Below are positions 54,631 to 64,000 of a DNA stretch of 64,000 bases, piece by piece (position 1 is the first letter of the stretch; every line of letters begins with the position of its first letter). The notes beneath the pieces are model-generated. The model did no database searches and was not told where the DNA came from. It saw nothing but the letters and a program-made list of their open reading frames with translations. The stretch covers positions 5,723,501 to 5,787,500 of the forward strand of contig NC_059421.1 in NCBI RefSeq assembly GCF_905220565.1, read 5' to 3'. The translations under genes and the position numbers were made by a program. This DNA is from Melitaea cinxia (lineage: Eukaryota; Arthropoda; Insecta; Lepidoptera; Nymphalidae).

Positions 54631-54890
54631 GACTAGCCCGTTGGCGCAGTTTGAAGTGACCCTGATTTCTGCTCCGAAGGTTGTGGCTTAGATTTCCACC
54701 CCGAGTCTGGGTGTAATATAAATATTTATTTATATATTTATTATTTATATCATGGTATGTTTATCGAAAAAAAAGAAAAAATATAAGTAGCTATACCAGT
54801 CGGCTGTTACCTTATAACACAAGCATTAAGTTGCTTACTTTAGGAACAGACGACCGTGTGTGTATTGTGTAGATATTTATTATTATTTAA
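54631..54890 (+). repeat. Second tRNA-derived SINE family
   Basis: Head 'gactagcccgttggcgcagtttg' with A box TGGCGCAGTTTG and a decayed B box (TGGCTTAGATTTCC), then 'gtctgggtgtaatataaata', 'aacacaagcattaagttgct' and 'gtgtgtgtattgtgtagata'. This is a different SINE from that at 12,505. Confidence 0.7.
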
Positions 54891-55024
54891 ACGCATGTGA
54901 AGACATCCATCAAGGCTGTCCCTTACATTTAGGTATACCTTCTTTATATTTATAGTCCATTTGAGTTAATCAGTTCTTTTTATTATGAATCAACTTTTTC
55001 GGATTTCATCGCGATTTATTAAGT
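54891..55024. other. Short spacer
   Basis: No supported feature. Confidence 0.4.
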
Positions 55025-55190
55025 TCTCGGTCACCAACCCGCCTGCCCAGCGTGGTAACTATGGGCAAAACACATGTGTTTTGCCCAAATGGCGTAAACT
55101 CATGAGTTTACGCCATTTTTTGGTGCGAACTTGTGGAAGCCTATGTCCAGCAGTGGACTGTAATAGGCTGAAATGATGATGAATGATGAT
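55025..55190 (-). repeat. Family B fragment with small internal palindrome
   Basis: 'caccaacccgcctgcccagc' to 'ccagcagtggactgtaatag'. Inside, 'tggcgtaaactcatgagtttacgcca' (55,089-55,114) is a near-perfect 26-base palindrome. Confidence 0.7.
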
Positions 55191-55548
55191 TAAGTTCTTA
55201 AATACCCCAAGTTTCGAATTTTTTGCAGCAACCATGGTCACGAGAGGTCCTTACGTTAAAGTTCCAGTTAAAAAGTAATTTTATTATAATTAGTAAAATT
55301 CGCGTAAAAATTAGAAAATAATTAGTTATTTAATGATTACAAATATTTGGATATGGAACCTAGATGGAAAAATTTAATAAGAATTTGATTATGTACTGCA
55401 ATCTCGTTTTACTTCCTACGCAATGTTATATTAACTCGTTGAATCATGAAATGACGTGTTAAAAATGGTTTAATTACTTTTTTAATGGAAATGTTGATCA
55501 GTAATTAATTTTCAGAAAACGTTTTTATTCATACCACATTTAGTTTCA

Positions 55549-55603
55549 ACTTCTTTTATACTATACCTAATGTAGGCAACATTAGGTATAGTATAAAAGA
55601 AGT
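55549..55603. repeat. Perfect 24-bp hairpin
   Basis: 55,549-55,572 (ACTTCTTTTATACTATACCT…) is the exact reverse complement of 55,580-55,603 around the 7-base loop TAGGCAA. It may be an old foldback element or an RNA structure. Confidence 0.8.
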
Positions 55604-55797
55604 CGCTCCATCTTCGACCTCGTCTCTGCTCTAGAGTCAGACTGGGGTAAAGAATAAGCCCATAATTTAATTATAAAAAATGCAACGTTTTGTTAACGAG
55701 GCATTCGTTACATTACATGTATCGTGCGATTTAAGCGGCGTCGTTTTGATACTTGTCATATAAACTAAGTCTCTATAAACCGTGGCCTATTTTATTT

Positions 55798-55880
55798 AAA
55801 AAACCGGGATGTCTGGCGCGAACTTGGGGAGGTCTATATCCAGCAGTGGACTACAATAGGCTAAACTGACTGACTGACTA
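55798..55880 (+). repeat. Short family B-related repeat
   Basis: 'aaccgggatgtctggcgcga' to 'ggctaaactgactgactgac'. Confidence 0.65.
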
Positions 55881-56198
55881 TTTATTAATATTTTCCTACG
55901 TAAGCATGTTAAAGAGGGTTAGACTTTTAAAACGGACAACGAAATTCACAGCCATATAAAATACCCACAAACGTCTAACTAAATGGAAATAAACGGCCTT
56001 TATATGGTCACAAACATTTTCTATTGAAGATACTTCTTCATGTTGAAAATTAATTATTTTATCTCTAAAGAAGGTATATATGTAATTTTAATACCCAAAC
56101 AGGAAATAGATAATAATCATCAACGTCACAACTGCCTTATCATATTGAGTAATGCACGATTATTATATAGGTATGTCGTATAAATAAGTACGTTACTA

Positions 56199-56336
56199 AC
56201 GCCGAGTTGCACGAAAAGAAATTAAAATTTAAGTAGTGATTAAACTAATTTAATCACAAGAATTGTATGAAATTCTTGTGATTAAATTAGTTTCATCTCT
56301 ACTTAAATTTTAATTTTGTTTCGTGCAACTCGGCGT
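56199..56336. mobile_element. 138-bp foldback (palindromic MITE-like) element
   Basis: Two 66-bp arms, 56,199-56,264 and 56,271-56,336, are near-perfect reverse complements around the 6-base loop GTATGA, with ends ACGCCGAGTTGCACG and CGTGCAACTCGGCGT. A short TA/TAA-type target duplication is possible ('ttactaacgcc' and 'ggcgtaagtgg') but not clear. Confidence 0.75.
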
Positions 56337-56483
56337 AAGTGGCGTATTTTATTTAAAAAAAATATTCTCTATTCCTTCTATATATATATGTGAAATTTCA
56401 TATATTGTACCTTTCAATTATAGATACAGATTAGCACTGTTATATTCTTTTTTTTATATAAAATAATTTGATATATTGCTAAA

Positions 56484-56805
56484 AGTGATTTTTAACCGAC
56501 TTCCAAAAGGAGGAGATTACTCAATTCGACCGTATATATTTAATGTATGTTCGGGGATAACTTCGTCATTTATGAACCGATTTTGATAATTCTTTTTTTA
56601 TTAGAAAGAAGCTATTCCAAGGGTGGTGCCATGTTAAGGAAACCAGGATCTGATGATAGAATCCCAGAGAAATCGAGGGGATCCCTCGAAAATCGTAGTG
56701 ACGACTAGTGCGTTTGTTAATTTTTCGTCTACTTACGTTGTATTACTTGTCGATGTATTTGAAGTCGGTTTTTTTCATTTGTTAGCAAACTCAATTATAA
56801 ATTAA
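56484..56805 (+). repeat. Family C element, shortened
   Basis: Ends AACCGACTTCCAAAAGGAGGAG and 'tttgaagtcggtttttttca'; internal 'agaatcccagagaaatcgag' matches the others. Confidence 0.75.
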
Positions 56806-57065
56806 CGGATGTGGGCGTAATAAAATTATTAAGGAATAAGCGTAAAAATTTCTTCGGGTTACTAAAGGTGCCGCATCATATAATATATTTATTTATTTAA
56901 CAATTTATTATACGTACATAACTATATAAAATATTTGTCATTTAGATTCACGTATAATGCTTGTGCTGATCTTTAGAAAAGATTTCTTCTAGCACACCCG
57001 TAAAGGAACGTTACAGGCAGAAATTATAGGAGTATGTTAAATCATTGAAAAATATTATTTAAAAA

Positions 57066-57117
57066 AAAATTACTAACAAACAAAATAATAATATGATGAT
57101 GGCATCCCAGAGAAACC
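57066..57117 (+). repeat. Family C element, left part, interrupted by LINE
   Basis: 'atgatgatggcatcccagag' then AAACC, continuing after the LINE at 57,631. Confidence 0.75.
57104..57117. repeat. LINE target site duplication, left
   Basis: ATCCCAGAGAAACC; exact second copy (TCCCAGAGAAACC after the A tail) at 57,631-57,643. Confidence 0.9.
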
Positions 57118-57558
57118 TGGTCTCCTTCTGCGAGACAGTAATGTCCCAGAAGGAGAACGACGAGCGGATGAGAGAGGGGGCCGCCGACGAGGCCTCCGTC
57201 CGCAGGCGACGAACGGGGGTGCGTAGGAGGCGCTACTTAATGCGTCTCCAGTAACGCCCCTGTGCCCATGTCGGGCCGGGATGGGAACCCGGTCCTGCTA
57301 GACATGGCGTCGTCGGGATTGTTCAGAGGTGAGCCGGACAGTCCCAGGGAGGAGAAGTCTGGTCTTTTCGCCGAGGCCAGCCTGTCGCTGGAGGGATCCT
57401 GTTGCCTGCAGTTCCGGGACCCTCCAATTAAAGCGGCTGAAGGCTCCCGCAGGGGTTTTGGTCGGTAGTGCACCCCCAAGTGCTAAGCCGACATATGGTC
57501 TAGGAATGCCTACCCGGGCATCCTGGATATCACCCGTAAATGGGTTACCCTGCGATAT

Positions 57559-57630
<72 letters not shown>
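57118..57630 (+). mobile_element. R1-clade LINE, short 3' copy with 71-A tail
   Basis: Only the last 45 codons of ORF2 remain (57,120-57,254, ending RRRRYLMRLQ and TAA), followed by a 305-bp 3' UTR and an uninterrupted run of about 71 A (57,560-57,630). The coding part has no stop, and its product matches the tail of the copy at 48,253. It is inserted in a family C repeat. Confidence 0.9.
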
Positions 57631-57637
<7 letters not shown>

Positions 57638-57780
57638 GAAACCGAGAGGAACTTTCGAATATCGTAGTGGCAACTAGTGCGTTTGTTAAATTTTTTCGTC
57701 TACTTACGTTGTATTAGGTACTGGTCGATGTAATTGAAGTCGGTTTTTTCGTTTGCTCGCAACTCAATTATTTGAATATA
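57631..57780 (+). repeat. Family C element, right part
   Basis: Resumes TCCCAGAGAAACCGAGAGG and ends 'attgaagtcggttttttcgt','ttgctcgcaactcaatta'. Confidence 0.8.
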
Positions 57781-59744
57781 TTAAACGACCTATTTTTATA
57801 CTATATGATCATAAAATTGTATTAGTTAAACAAATTTAGCTGTCAATGAAGAGTGATCCAGTAGGTAGTTGGGACGTAATAAAGGATGGAAGCGGAAACA
57901 GTAAAATATGATTAGTTAGCTCAAACGAACGCTGCGACCGTATTTCCAATTCAATAGATTTATGTACGCAGAGTCACAATTCGCTTCAATGACGTTTAAC
58001 AGTAGTGAACATTAAATCTGTTTCAATTTTACGCCATTTTTCATCTCTGCCCTTTACTATTAATCACGATACACACTACACTAAATCACGATGAGAATCG
58101 ATATCACTGATAGTCTATCTTTTAGATATCTACGTATTTCTGCGTTAATTTCGTAAATGGAAATTTCAAATCTATAAATCTGTTAGTCGTGATCATATTA
58201 ATTTGATAACTAGGTACATGATATCGTTTAATTGTAAGATAATGAGGTTTTTACTGACAGACACGAATTATTGTCGATTTTTTATCATTAGGAAAGTACG
58301 CGTTGGAATCTCTTTTGTTTTTATGCTGATATCGATACACGTATTGTTATTCCAAAATATTACATACCCAATGTAAACATATCATTTATCTACCTACACG
58401 GAATTCATAACTAAGAGGATATTCAATATTTCTTTCTCGCTAAATATATTTAGAACGTTTGAACCATTAACGATAATGCGTGTACCATTATGACTCACGG
58501 CGGATGCAAATTAAAACGAGCTTCGTACATATGTTAGTTTCCTTCCTGTTATTGAATAGTATGACAGATGGGGTTTATATAGGGAGCGAATGCAGCATTT
58601 GACGAAATGACAACCATTTTATAAATCGTCTGAATCTATTACATTGAGTTATTTATGTTCATGAGAGAAAATTGTCCGATTCAAGTTACCGTGTTCCAAA
58701 ACCTGATGAACTTCTACCAATTAATAAAACGGAAAATTTATATGGTTTTCTCTTTTGTATGAAATTGCCACAACTTTTCTTTGTTTTCTTGAAATTTTTA
58801 ATACCAATCTAAACTGTAGACTTGGAAGTATTAATACAATAAAAATATATTGTGACGGCTCTTATACTTAGCGTCATTGGTAATTTTGAAGATTTTGTCG
58901 TTTGTCGAAATACAATTACCTTCAAAATTAGGAGTTTCGAAATTTGTTCCCTATTTACTTAATTTCTACTTACTTAATTTTAATATTTAAAAATGTGTGA
59001 GAAACGCTTAAGGTCTTTTCTATATTATGGTCCAAAAAGTTTAACTATGAAAAATATACATAATAGGTAGGTATTTAAAATATAAAAATAATGTACTTAT
59101 TTAAAAGATAAAAGCCCTTATTTAATTTTTAATTGCTCGCCGTCCTCTCATCCGTAATTTCGCCTTCAAATTAGAAGCGCTTCAGTAGCGCCACTGTGAC
59201 CCGCTAATCGCGCCACTAGTAGTTTTCATACAATTTCTTGAAGCGAAGTCGCAGCGCCACTACTTCGACACACACACGTCATTTTTGCGTGACACGCTTT
59301 TAATTATTATTATTTGACAAACAATAATAATGCTTCATCGCAATCCAACAAACACTAGAATTTGCCTAAGCATTACAGAAGTACGTCTGCTGCGCCACAG
59401 ACGCGCCAATAACGCCCTTATGTTTAGGCATTTTGCAATATGAATTACTATGGTTGCTATAACGATAAGAATTTGAGAGAAATTTACTGGAAACTTTTTT
59501 TTGGCATTTTTGCTGTTGGTTACAATTACACGAATACATAAATAATTATATTACTTTATTTTTATACAGTAAGCATATTCCTTTATAAACGCCACGATTG
59601 TCTGAAAAAAACCAACTGTCTCATAACTCATTTTTATTGGATTTATCCACTTCGATTATTCTAGTTATACTACTACTACTACTCTACTACCACTTATATT
59701 AGTATATATTCATATTGTTCAAACGTATAATTATTTATTTATTT
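57781..59744. other. Gene-free stretch
   Basis: No exon supported. A CpG-richer patch with several 'gcgccac' motifs lies at 59,170-59,420. Confidence 0.45.
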
Positions 59745-59960
59745 CAGGTAACGTTTATTGCACTTACAGTATAAAAACCAAGGCGTACAACAAACATAAA
59801 TTAATAATATTACAAAAAATACACAGAAAACAAGCAAACACATAATTATAATACGAGAATACACACAACAATTAACAATTTAACTAATAATATAGGTATA
59901 GGTATAAACACAAGAAACACATATATTTAAAACGATTCTATTTACAACATGATTTAGCAA
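59745..59960. repeat. LINE-tail-like remnant
   Basis: 'cgtttattgcacttacagta' and 'aaccaaggcgtacaacaaac' resemble the remnant at 37,300. Confidence 0.4.
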
Positions 59961-60043
59961 ATTGTGACGAATTCATAGTAAATATGTCAATATTACTTAA
60001 CAATCAACATACTATTCAATAAGTGTCAGTTTTTATACTGTTA

Positions 60044-60366
60044 TCTATATAAATAAATAAAATTGGAGTGTCTGTTTGTAATATTAAAATAACCGGTTTT
60101 TACTAACTGCATATGAATGCATACACAATACATATACCAAAATAACATTTTACACAATTTTTGTCTGTCTGTCTGTCTGTTTGTTCCGGCTAATCTCTGA
60201 AACGGCTAGACCGATTTTGACGGGACTTTCACTGGCGGATAGCTGATGTAGCAAGGAGTAAGTTGGAGTACTTTTATCTTAATTTTTTAATTATTTTATA
60301 ACTCAGCGAATTGAACAATAACTATTTTGTTAAATTCCACGCGGACGAAGTCGCGGGCACAGCTAG
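60044..60366 (+). mobile_element. Non-autonomous Helitron-like element, both ends intact
   Basis: Host A, then TCTATATAAATAAATAAAAT at the start; end ...GGGCACAGCTAG followed by host T. TC...CTRR between A and T with a short GC hairpin (GAC-GAA-GTC within 'cgcggacgaagtcgcg', 60,342-60,357) just before the end are the defining Helitron marks. Includes a (GTCT)n run at about 60,163-60,180. No coding capacity. Confidence 0.75.
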
Positions 60367-60785
60367 TAGTAAATATGTCAATATAGAATATCCATACAAT
60401 AATTGGAGGTCAACATATTATTCAATAAATGAAGCGCTGGTATTTGTATATTGTTATTAAATATATAAAAATAGTTTGTTAGTAATTTGCCTTATTGTTA
60501 TAATTTAGGGTAAACTGAAAAAGATATTCTCATAAAAGTAAAATAAAAGAAAACAAAGAAAGATGATGAAAAAGAGTTGACATGAAATAAACATCATGTA
60601 CGAGGTTCGTCAGTGACATCATTAGCCTTTGAAGATAAAGATCTCGCTGAAATTGTTACTGAAAAAGGTTTCCCTTGAAACAAGTCGATGAACTTTCGGC
60701 AAGCTAAAACGAGTATTCTGCCTTGCTTCTCGTTAAAGGTATTTTGACATAAAAACTATACTTCTATGTTTTTTTTAATACTATA
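60367..60785. other. Spacer between two Helitron-like copies
   Basis: A 27-codon open frame near 60,597-60,678 reads protein-like but has no start, splice context or match that I know. Confidence 0.35.
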
Positions 60786-61102
60786 TCTATACAAATAAAT
60801 AAAATTGGAGTGTCTGTTTGTAATATTAAAATTGCTGCTGTTTACTAAATGCATATAGATGTATACACGACACGGTACACTACATATACTAAAATAACAT
60901 TTTTTACAATTTTTGTCTGTCTGTTTGTTACTGCTAATCTCTCAAACGGCTGGACCGATTTTGACGGGACTTTCACTGGCTGATAGATAGCTGAAGTTAT
61001 AAGGAATAACTTATATTCTATAAATTTACTTATTTTATAACTGCAAAGTGAACAGTAAATTTTTTGTTCAATCCACGCGGTCGAAGTCGCAGGCACAGCT
61101 CG
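60786..61102 (+). mobile_element. Non-autonomous Helitron-like element, second copy
   Basis: Same start (A|TCTATACAAATAAATAAAAT) and body as 60,044-60,366 in the same orientation; the end reads CTCG instead of CTAG. Confidence 0.7.
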
Positions 61103-61228
61103 TCTTGAATACTATCTTCGATCAGCAGACTGGTTATTTTATGTTTAAATAAAAAAAAATATAAATATCTATTGCTTTTTCGATACATGTAAAAATTGGA
61201 GTCTCCTTGTTAGCAATTTTTGGTTATT

Positions 61229-61836
61229 TTTAACCGACTTCCAAAAAAGGAGGAGGTTCTCAATTCGACTGTATTTTTTTTTATGTATGTTACATCAAAA
61301 CTTTTGACCGTGTGGACCGATTTCGACAAAAATTTTTTTAATCGAAAGGTGCTATGTGCCAATTGGTCCCATTTAAATTTATTTGAGATCTAACAACTAC
61401 TTTTCGAGTTATATCTAATAATGCGTTTTTACTTGACGCTTTTTTCGTCGACCTACGCTGTATTATACAGCATAACTTTCTACTGGATGTACCGATTTTG
61501 ATAATTCCTTTTTTGTTGGAAAGGCGATATCCCAAGTTTAGTACGATGATAGGAAACCAAAATCTGATGATGGGATCCCAGAGAAATCGAGGGAAACTCT
61601 TGAAAATCCGCAATAACTTTTTACTGGGTGTACCGATTTTAATAATTTTTAATTTAATCGAAAGCTGATGTTTGTCATGTGGTCACATATAAATTTTATT
61701 GAGATCTGATAACTACTTTTGAGTAATCTTTGATAACGCGTAGTAACTTGACTATTTTTTCGTCGATCTACGTTGTATTACTCGTCGATGTAATTGAAAT
61801 TGGTTTTTTTTTCGTTTGCGAGCAAACACAATTATT
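61229..61836 (+). repeat. Family C element, full length (about 600 bp)
   Basis: Complete copy from 'ttaaccgacttccaaaaaag' to 'ttttttcgtttgcgagcaaa' and 'cacaatta'. Best available copy for a consensus, with 34,836-35,433. Confidence 0.85.
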
Positions 61837-62249
61837 AGGAGACGTCGTTCTTTTATTACTACTCAAAAATATGTTAGTAGAAAAGTTTCCTTAAAATATA
61901 AATAAAATCCTAAAAAGACGTAAGTACTCTATCGAACGAAAACTGAACGTTGGGTTTTCCAGACATGAATATGTTAAACAACAAAACATTTTCAGTTTTA
62001 TCTTATTTTCAATTATAAAGCACGCTTCACAAACATTGGAAAAAAATGTCTAAGATGTACGTGTCACGTCTGATGATTAAGGAGTAAGTATGTCTATTTG
62101 TCGAAATCATTGAACGAATGATTCTCTTCCAGCAGTTTGGGAGTCGGTGTTTTATTAGTCTACGTCGCTATGACGTCAGTTAATATGGGGTCGTTCTGTC
62201 TGCCGGATGTTTTGAGAAGAGGATGGAGTACCCGATAGTTAGGATAGTA
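61837..62249. other. Gene-free stretch
   Basis: No supported feature. Confidence 0.4.
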
Positions 62250-62370
62250 GTTTCATACGCGTTAATTTAAGGAAAAGATTGCTTATAGCCTTCCTCGGTA
62301 CATGGACTATCCAACACGAAAATAATTTCTGAACTCGAACCAGTAGTTCCTAAGATTAGCGCGTTCAAAA
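62250..62370 (-). repeat. Helitron-like element, internal fragment
   Basis: Antisense of the phrases seen at 14,003 ('ttatagccttcctcggtaca', 'ccagtagttcctaagattag'). Confidence 0.55.
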
Positions 62371-62913
62371 AAAAAAAACTTTTCAGTACTTACTTTACAA
62401 TATTAAGTAGATTAGGTATTGAAAAAATAATACAAGAGTATTAAGTGTAACGGTTGGTATTTTTTTATATCTTTGAAATTTGAACCAAAATTGTCGCAAA
62501 ATATATTTTTCATTAAAAATATATCTATATAAAAAAAAAATACAAACATTACTGTTACTATACGCGTGACTTATCAAACTGAAATATTATTCCATAGAAC
62601 TTGATAGGGCTGTAGTAGGTCTACTGCAATGGAAATAAATTGTGTAATATCATAACTATAACTGTAAACATTTATGAGTATTGTAACAACTTCCAACTTT
62701 ATGTATAATGATACTCCTATTTTCTGATTGTACTCCAAATTACAAACAAAATCAGTAGTTATATAGACGGAATTATGTACAAAGGCTATTTTTGTTGCAA
62801 AAATATATTTTAGTCCAATTTTGGACATAGGACACAGTGGTTAGGAAATGTGGACAAAAATATTTATATAATATGTACATTTAATGTAAGTGATTGTCAA
62901 CTTTGTAAATTTA
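62371..62913. other. Gene-free stretch
   Basis: AT-rich; no supported feature. Confidence 0.4.
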
Positions 62914-63080
62914 TCTACACTAATATTACAAAGTTGAAGGGTGTGATTGAACGCGATATTCTTAGGAACTAATGATTCCAATTGAAGAATTCATGTAGTG
63001 TCAGATAGCCCATTTATTTGAGCAAGACTAAGGTATAAAAAATCATGCTACGACCAATTTGAAGAGGTGCAGATTTTTCA
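62914..63080 (+). repeat. Helitron-like element, 5' end
   Basis: Host A, then TCTACACTAATATTACAAAG; internal 'cagatagcccatttatttga' and 'atcatgctacgaccaatttg'. The 3' end is not recognised. Confidence 0.6.
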
Positions 63081-64000
63081 TATTACAGGTAATATGAGAT
63101 AATATGAAAATTTCTATGCGAAGTTATAGTTATAAAATAGAGCAAGTCAGCTGTCATTTCTTCCAAACCTTATCAATGCATGTTCCGGTAAAGTTTAGCG
63201 AACACCGCTCGGAACTCAGCTGAGTTTCACGAAGTTATCTAAGTGAGGGTTTATATGCTGATAGTTTGGTTGTATCTATCTGCGGAATTTAATCAATAAC
63301 AAGTAAAGCTTGTGCCTGTCAAGAGGAGAATGCGTGCTTAATCAATCACGCAGTTCTGCATCGCATTGACGGATATAGTCTTCTTAGTGGGAGAAATCTC
63401 AAAATTATTTTCTTAGTTTCTGTAGTATCGTTCGTATGACGTAGCATTATCAAATTACTTAATTTTATTAATCTAAAGTGATAAAGACTAAATATAAGGT
63501 AAATTAAAATGCTTAATAATTAAGGAAGCGTTTAATTAATTAATTAATGTATCAATTGTTAGATAGAATCAGCAAGAAAGTGTTTACTCACAGACACATT
63601 TAAAAAGTCTTGAATAGCCAAAGCATATACGTTGTAGGTAGGATTATGTAACGAAAAAGTCGTATGTGGGTTTATTAGCGCTGTCTTTCATGCAAGGGAG
63701 ATGACTGAATATTTAATGACTGTGTACCTACTGGCTTTTTTTAAACGTAGTAACTCTTGTCGATTCTTACCAGCAGAATTTTCGCTCCGAATCGGTGGTA
63801 GTTTCACAATAAATGAACAAAAAAATTTGTATACTTTGTAAATATTTGAAAGTGCTTTAAACAAATTAAAAATTTATAATTTCATTTTGAAGCTCAAAAT
63901 GAAAACCTGATCGCTGAAGAATTTGCTTTTTGCTCAGCGATCGTTTAAATGTCACGTTGTAAGGCTGACATTTGTATCGAGAGTCCAGTCAAACGGAATA
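63081..64000. other. Gene-free stretch to the window end
   Basis: Diverged family A traces near 63,320-63,375 ('aagaggagaatgcgtgctta','cacgcagttctgcatcgcat') and a 9-bp hairpin GATCGCTGA (63,909-63,917) with TCAGCGATC (63,934-63,942). No gene. Confidence 0.45.

Noticed and set aside
57329..57667. 112-codon plus-strand frame ending in a long lysine run
   Set aside because: The lysines are the LINE poly(A) tail; the frame is not the ORF2 frame and lies in the 3' UTR.
60597..60678. 27-codon protein-like open frame between Helitron copies
   Set aside because: Too short, lacks start and splice signals; within range of chance.
47500..64000. Search for further Cbl exons (SH2, linker, RING)
   Set aside because: No stretch with the conserved linker/RING cysteines or SH2 wording was found; short exons could still be missed by eye.

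Overview
This window is AT-rich, intron-bearing eukaryotic DNA. I read it as a moth or butterfly (Lepidoptera). The reasons are the dense repeats whose wording I recognise from lepidopteran genomes (Helitron-like elements with TC...CTAG ends, tRNA-headed SINEs, 'central ...tccactgctggacataggcctcc...' repeats), a secreted beta-propeller resembling lepidopteran ommochrome-binding proteins, an insect Cbl exon, and R1-clade LINEs. Species is not determinable from the sequence alone.

Layout. 1-3.5 kb: old repeats, no gene. 3,769-11,157: a complete Gypsy-type endogenous retrovirus (errantivirus) with two 268-bp LTRs that read identical, a 4-bp target duplication, intact gag, pol and env, a tRNA-Ser primer site and a polypurine tract; it sits inside an older Helitron-like copy. 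11.2-22 kb: scattered repeats, one possible short exon at 18.36 kb. 22,009-23,924: seven near-identical tRNA-like genes in 310-bp units, four on the minus strand followed by three on the plus strand, forming a large head-to-head inverted repeat bracketed by a 12-bp direct repeat. 24-41 kb: repeats, a decayed transposon-derived ORF at 31.3-31.9 kb, a 4 x 52-bp tandem array at 32.8 kb, a LINE remnant at 39 kb. 41,628-42,524: the ommochrome-binding-protein-like gene. 46,081-46,177: the last coding exon of an unrecognised plus-strand gene. 46,958-47,499: first coding exon of the E3 ubiquitin ligase Cbl, whose long first intron apparently fills much of what follows. 48.2-64 kb: two 5'-truncated R1-clade LINEs (one with a 71-base A tail and exact target duplication), SINEs, a 138-bp foldback element, Helitron-like copies.

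How parts work together. The errantivirus genes form one system: gag and pol are linked by a -1 frameshift overlap, and env overlaps the end of pol and is probably made from a spliced mRNA; a donor in the leader and an acceptor inside the end of pol, if joined, keep the env frame and add a hydrophobic, signal-peptide-like start that the genomic env ORF lacks. The most unusual structure is the tRNA-like array: all seven copies keep Pol III A and B boxes, a full cloverleaf and a downstream T run, yet carry a C at position 33 and a GGT anticodon, which is not a normal eukaryotic anticodon. The host genes here (Cbl, the propeller gene, the orphan terminal exon) show no functional link to one another.
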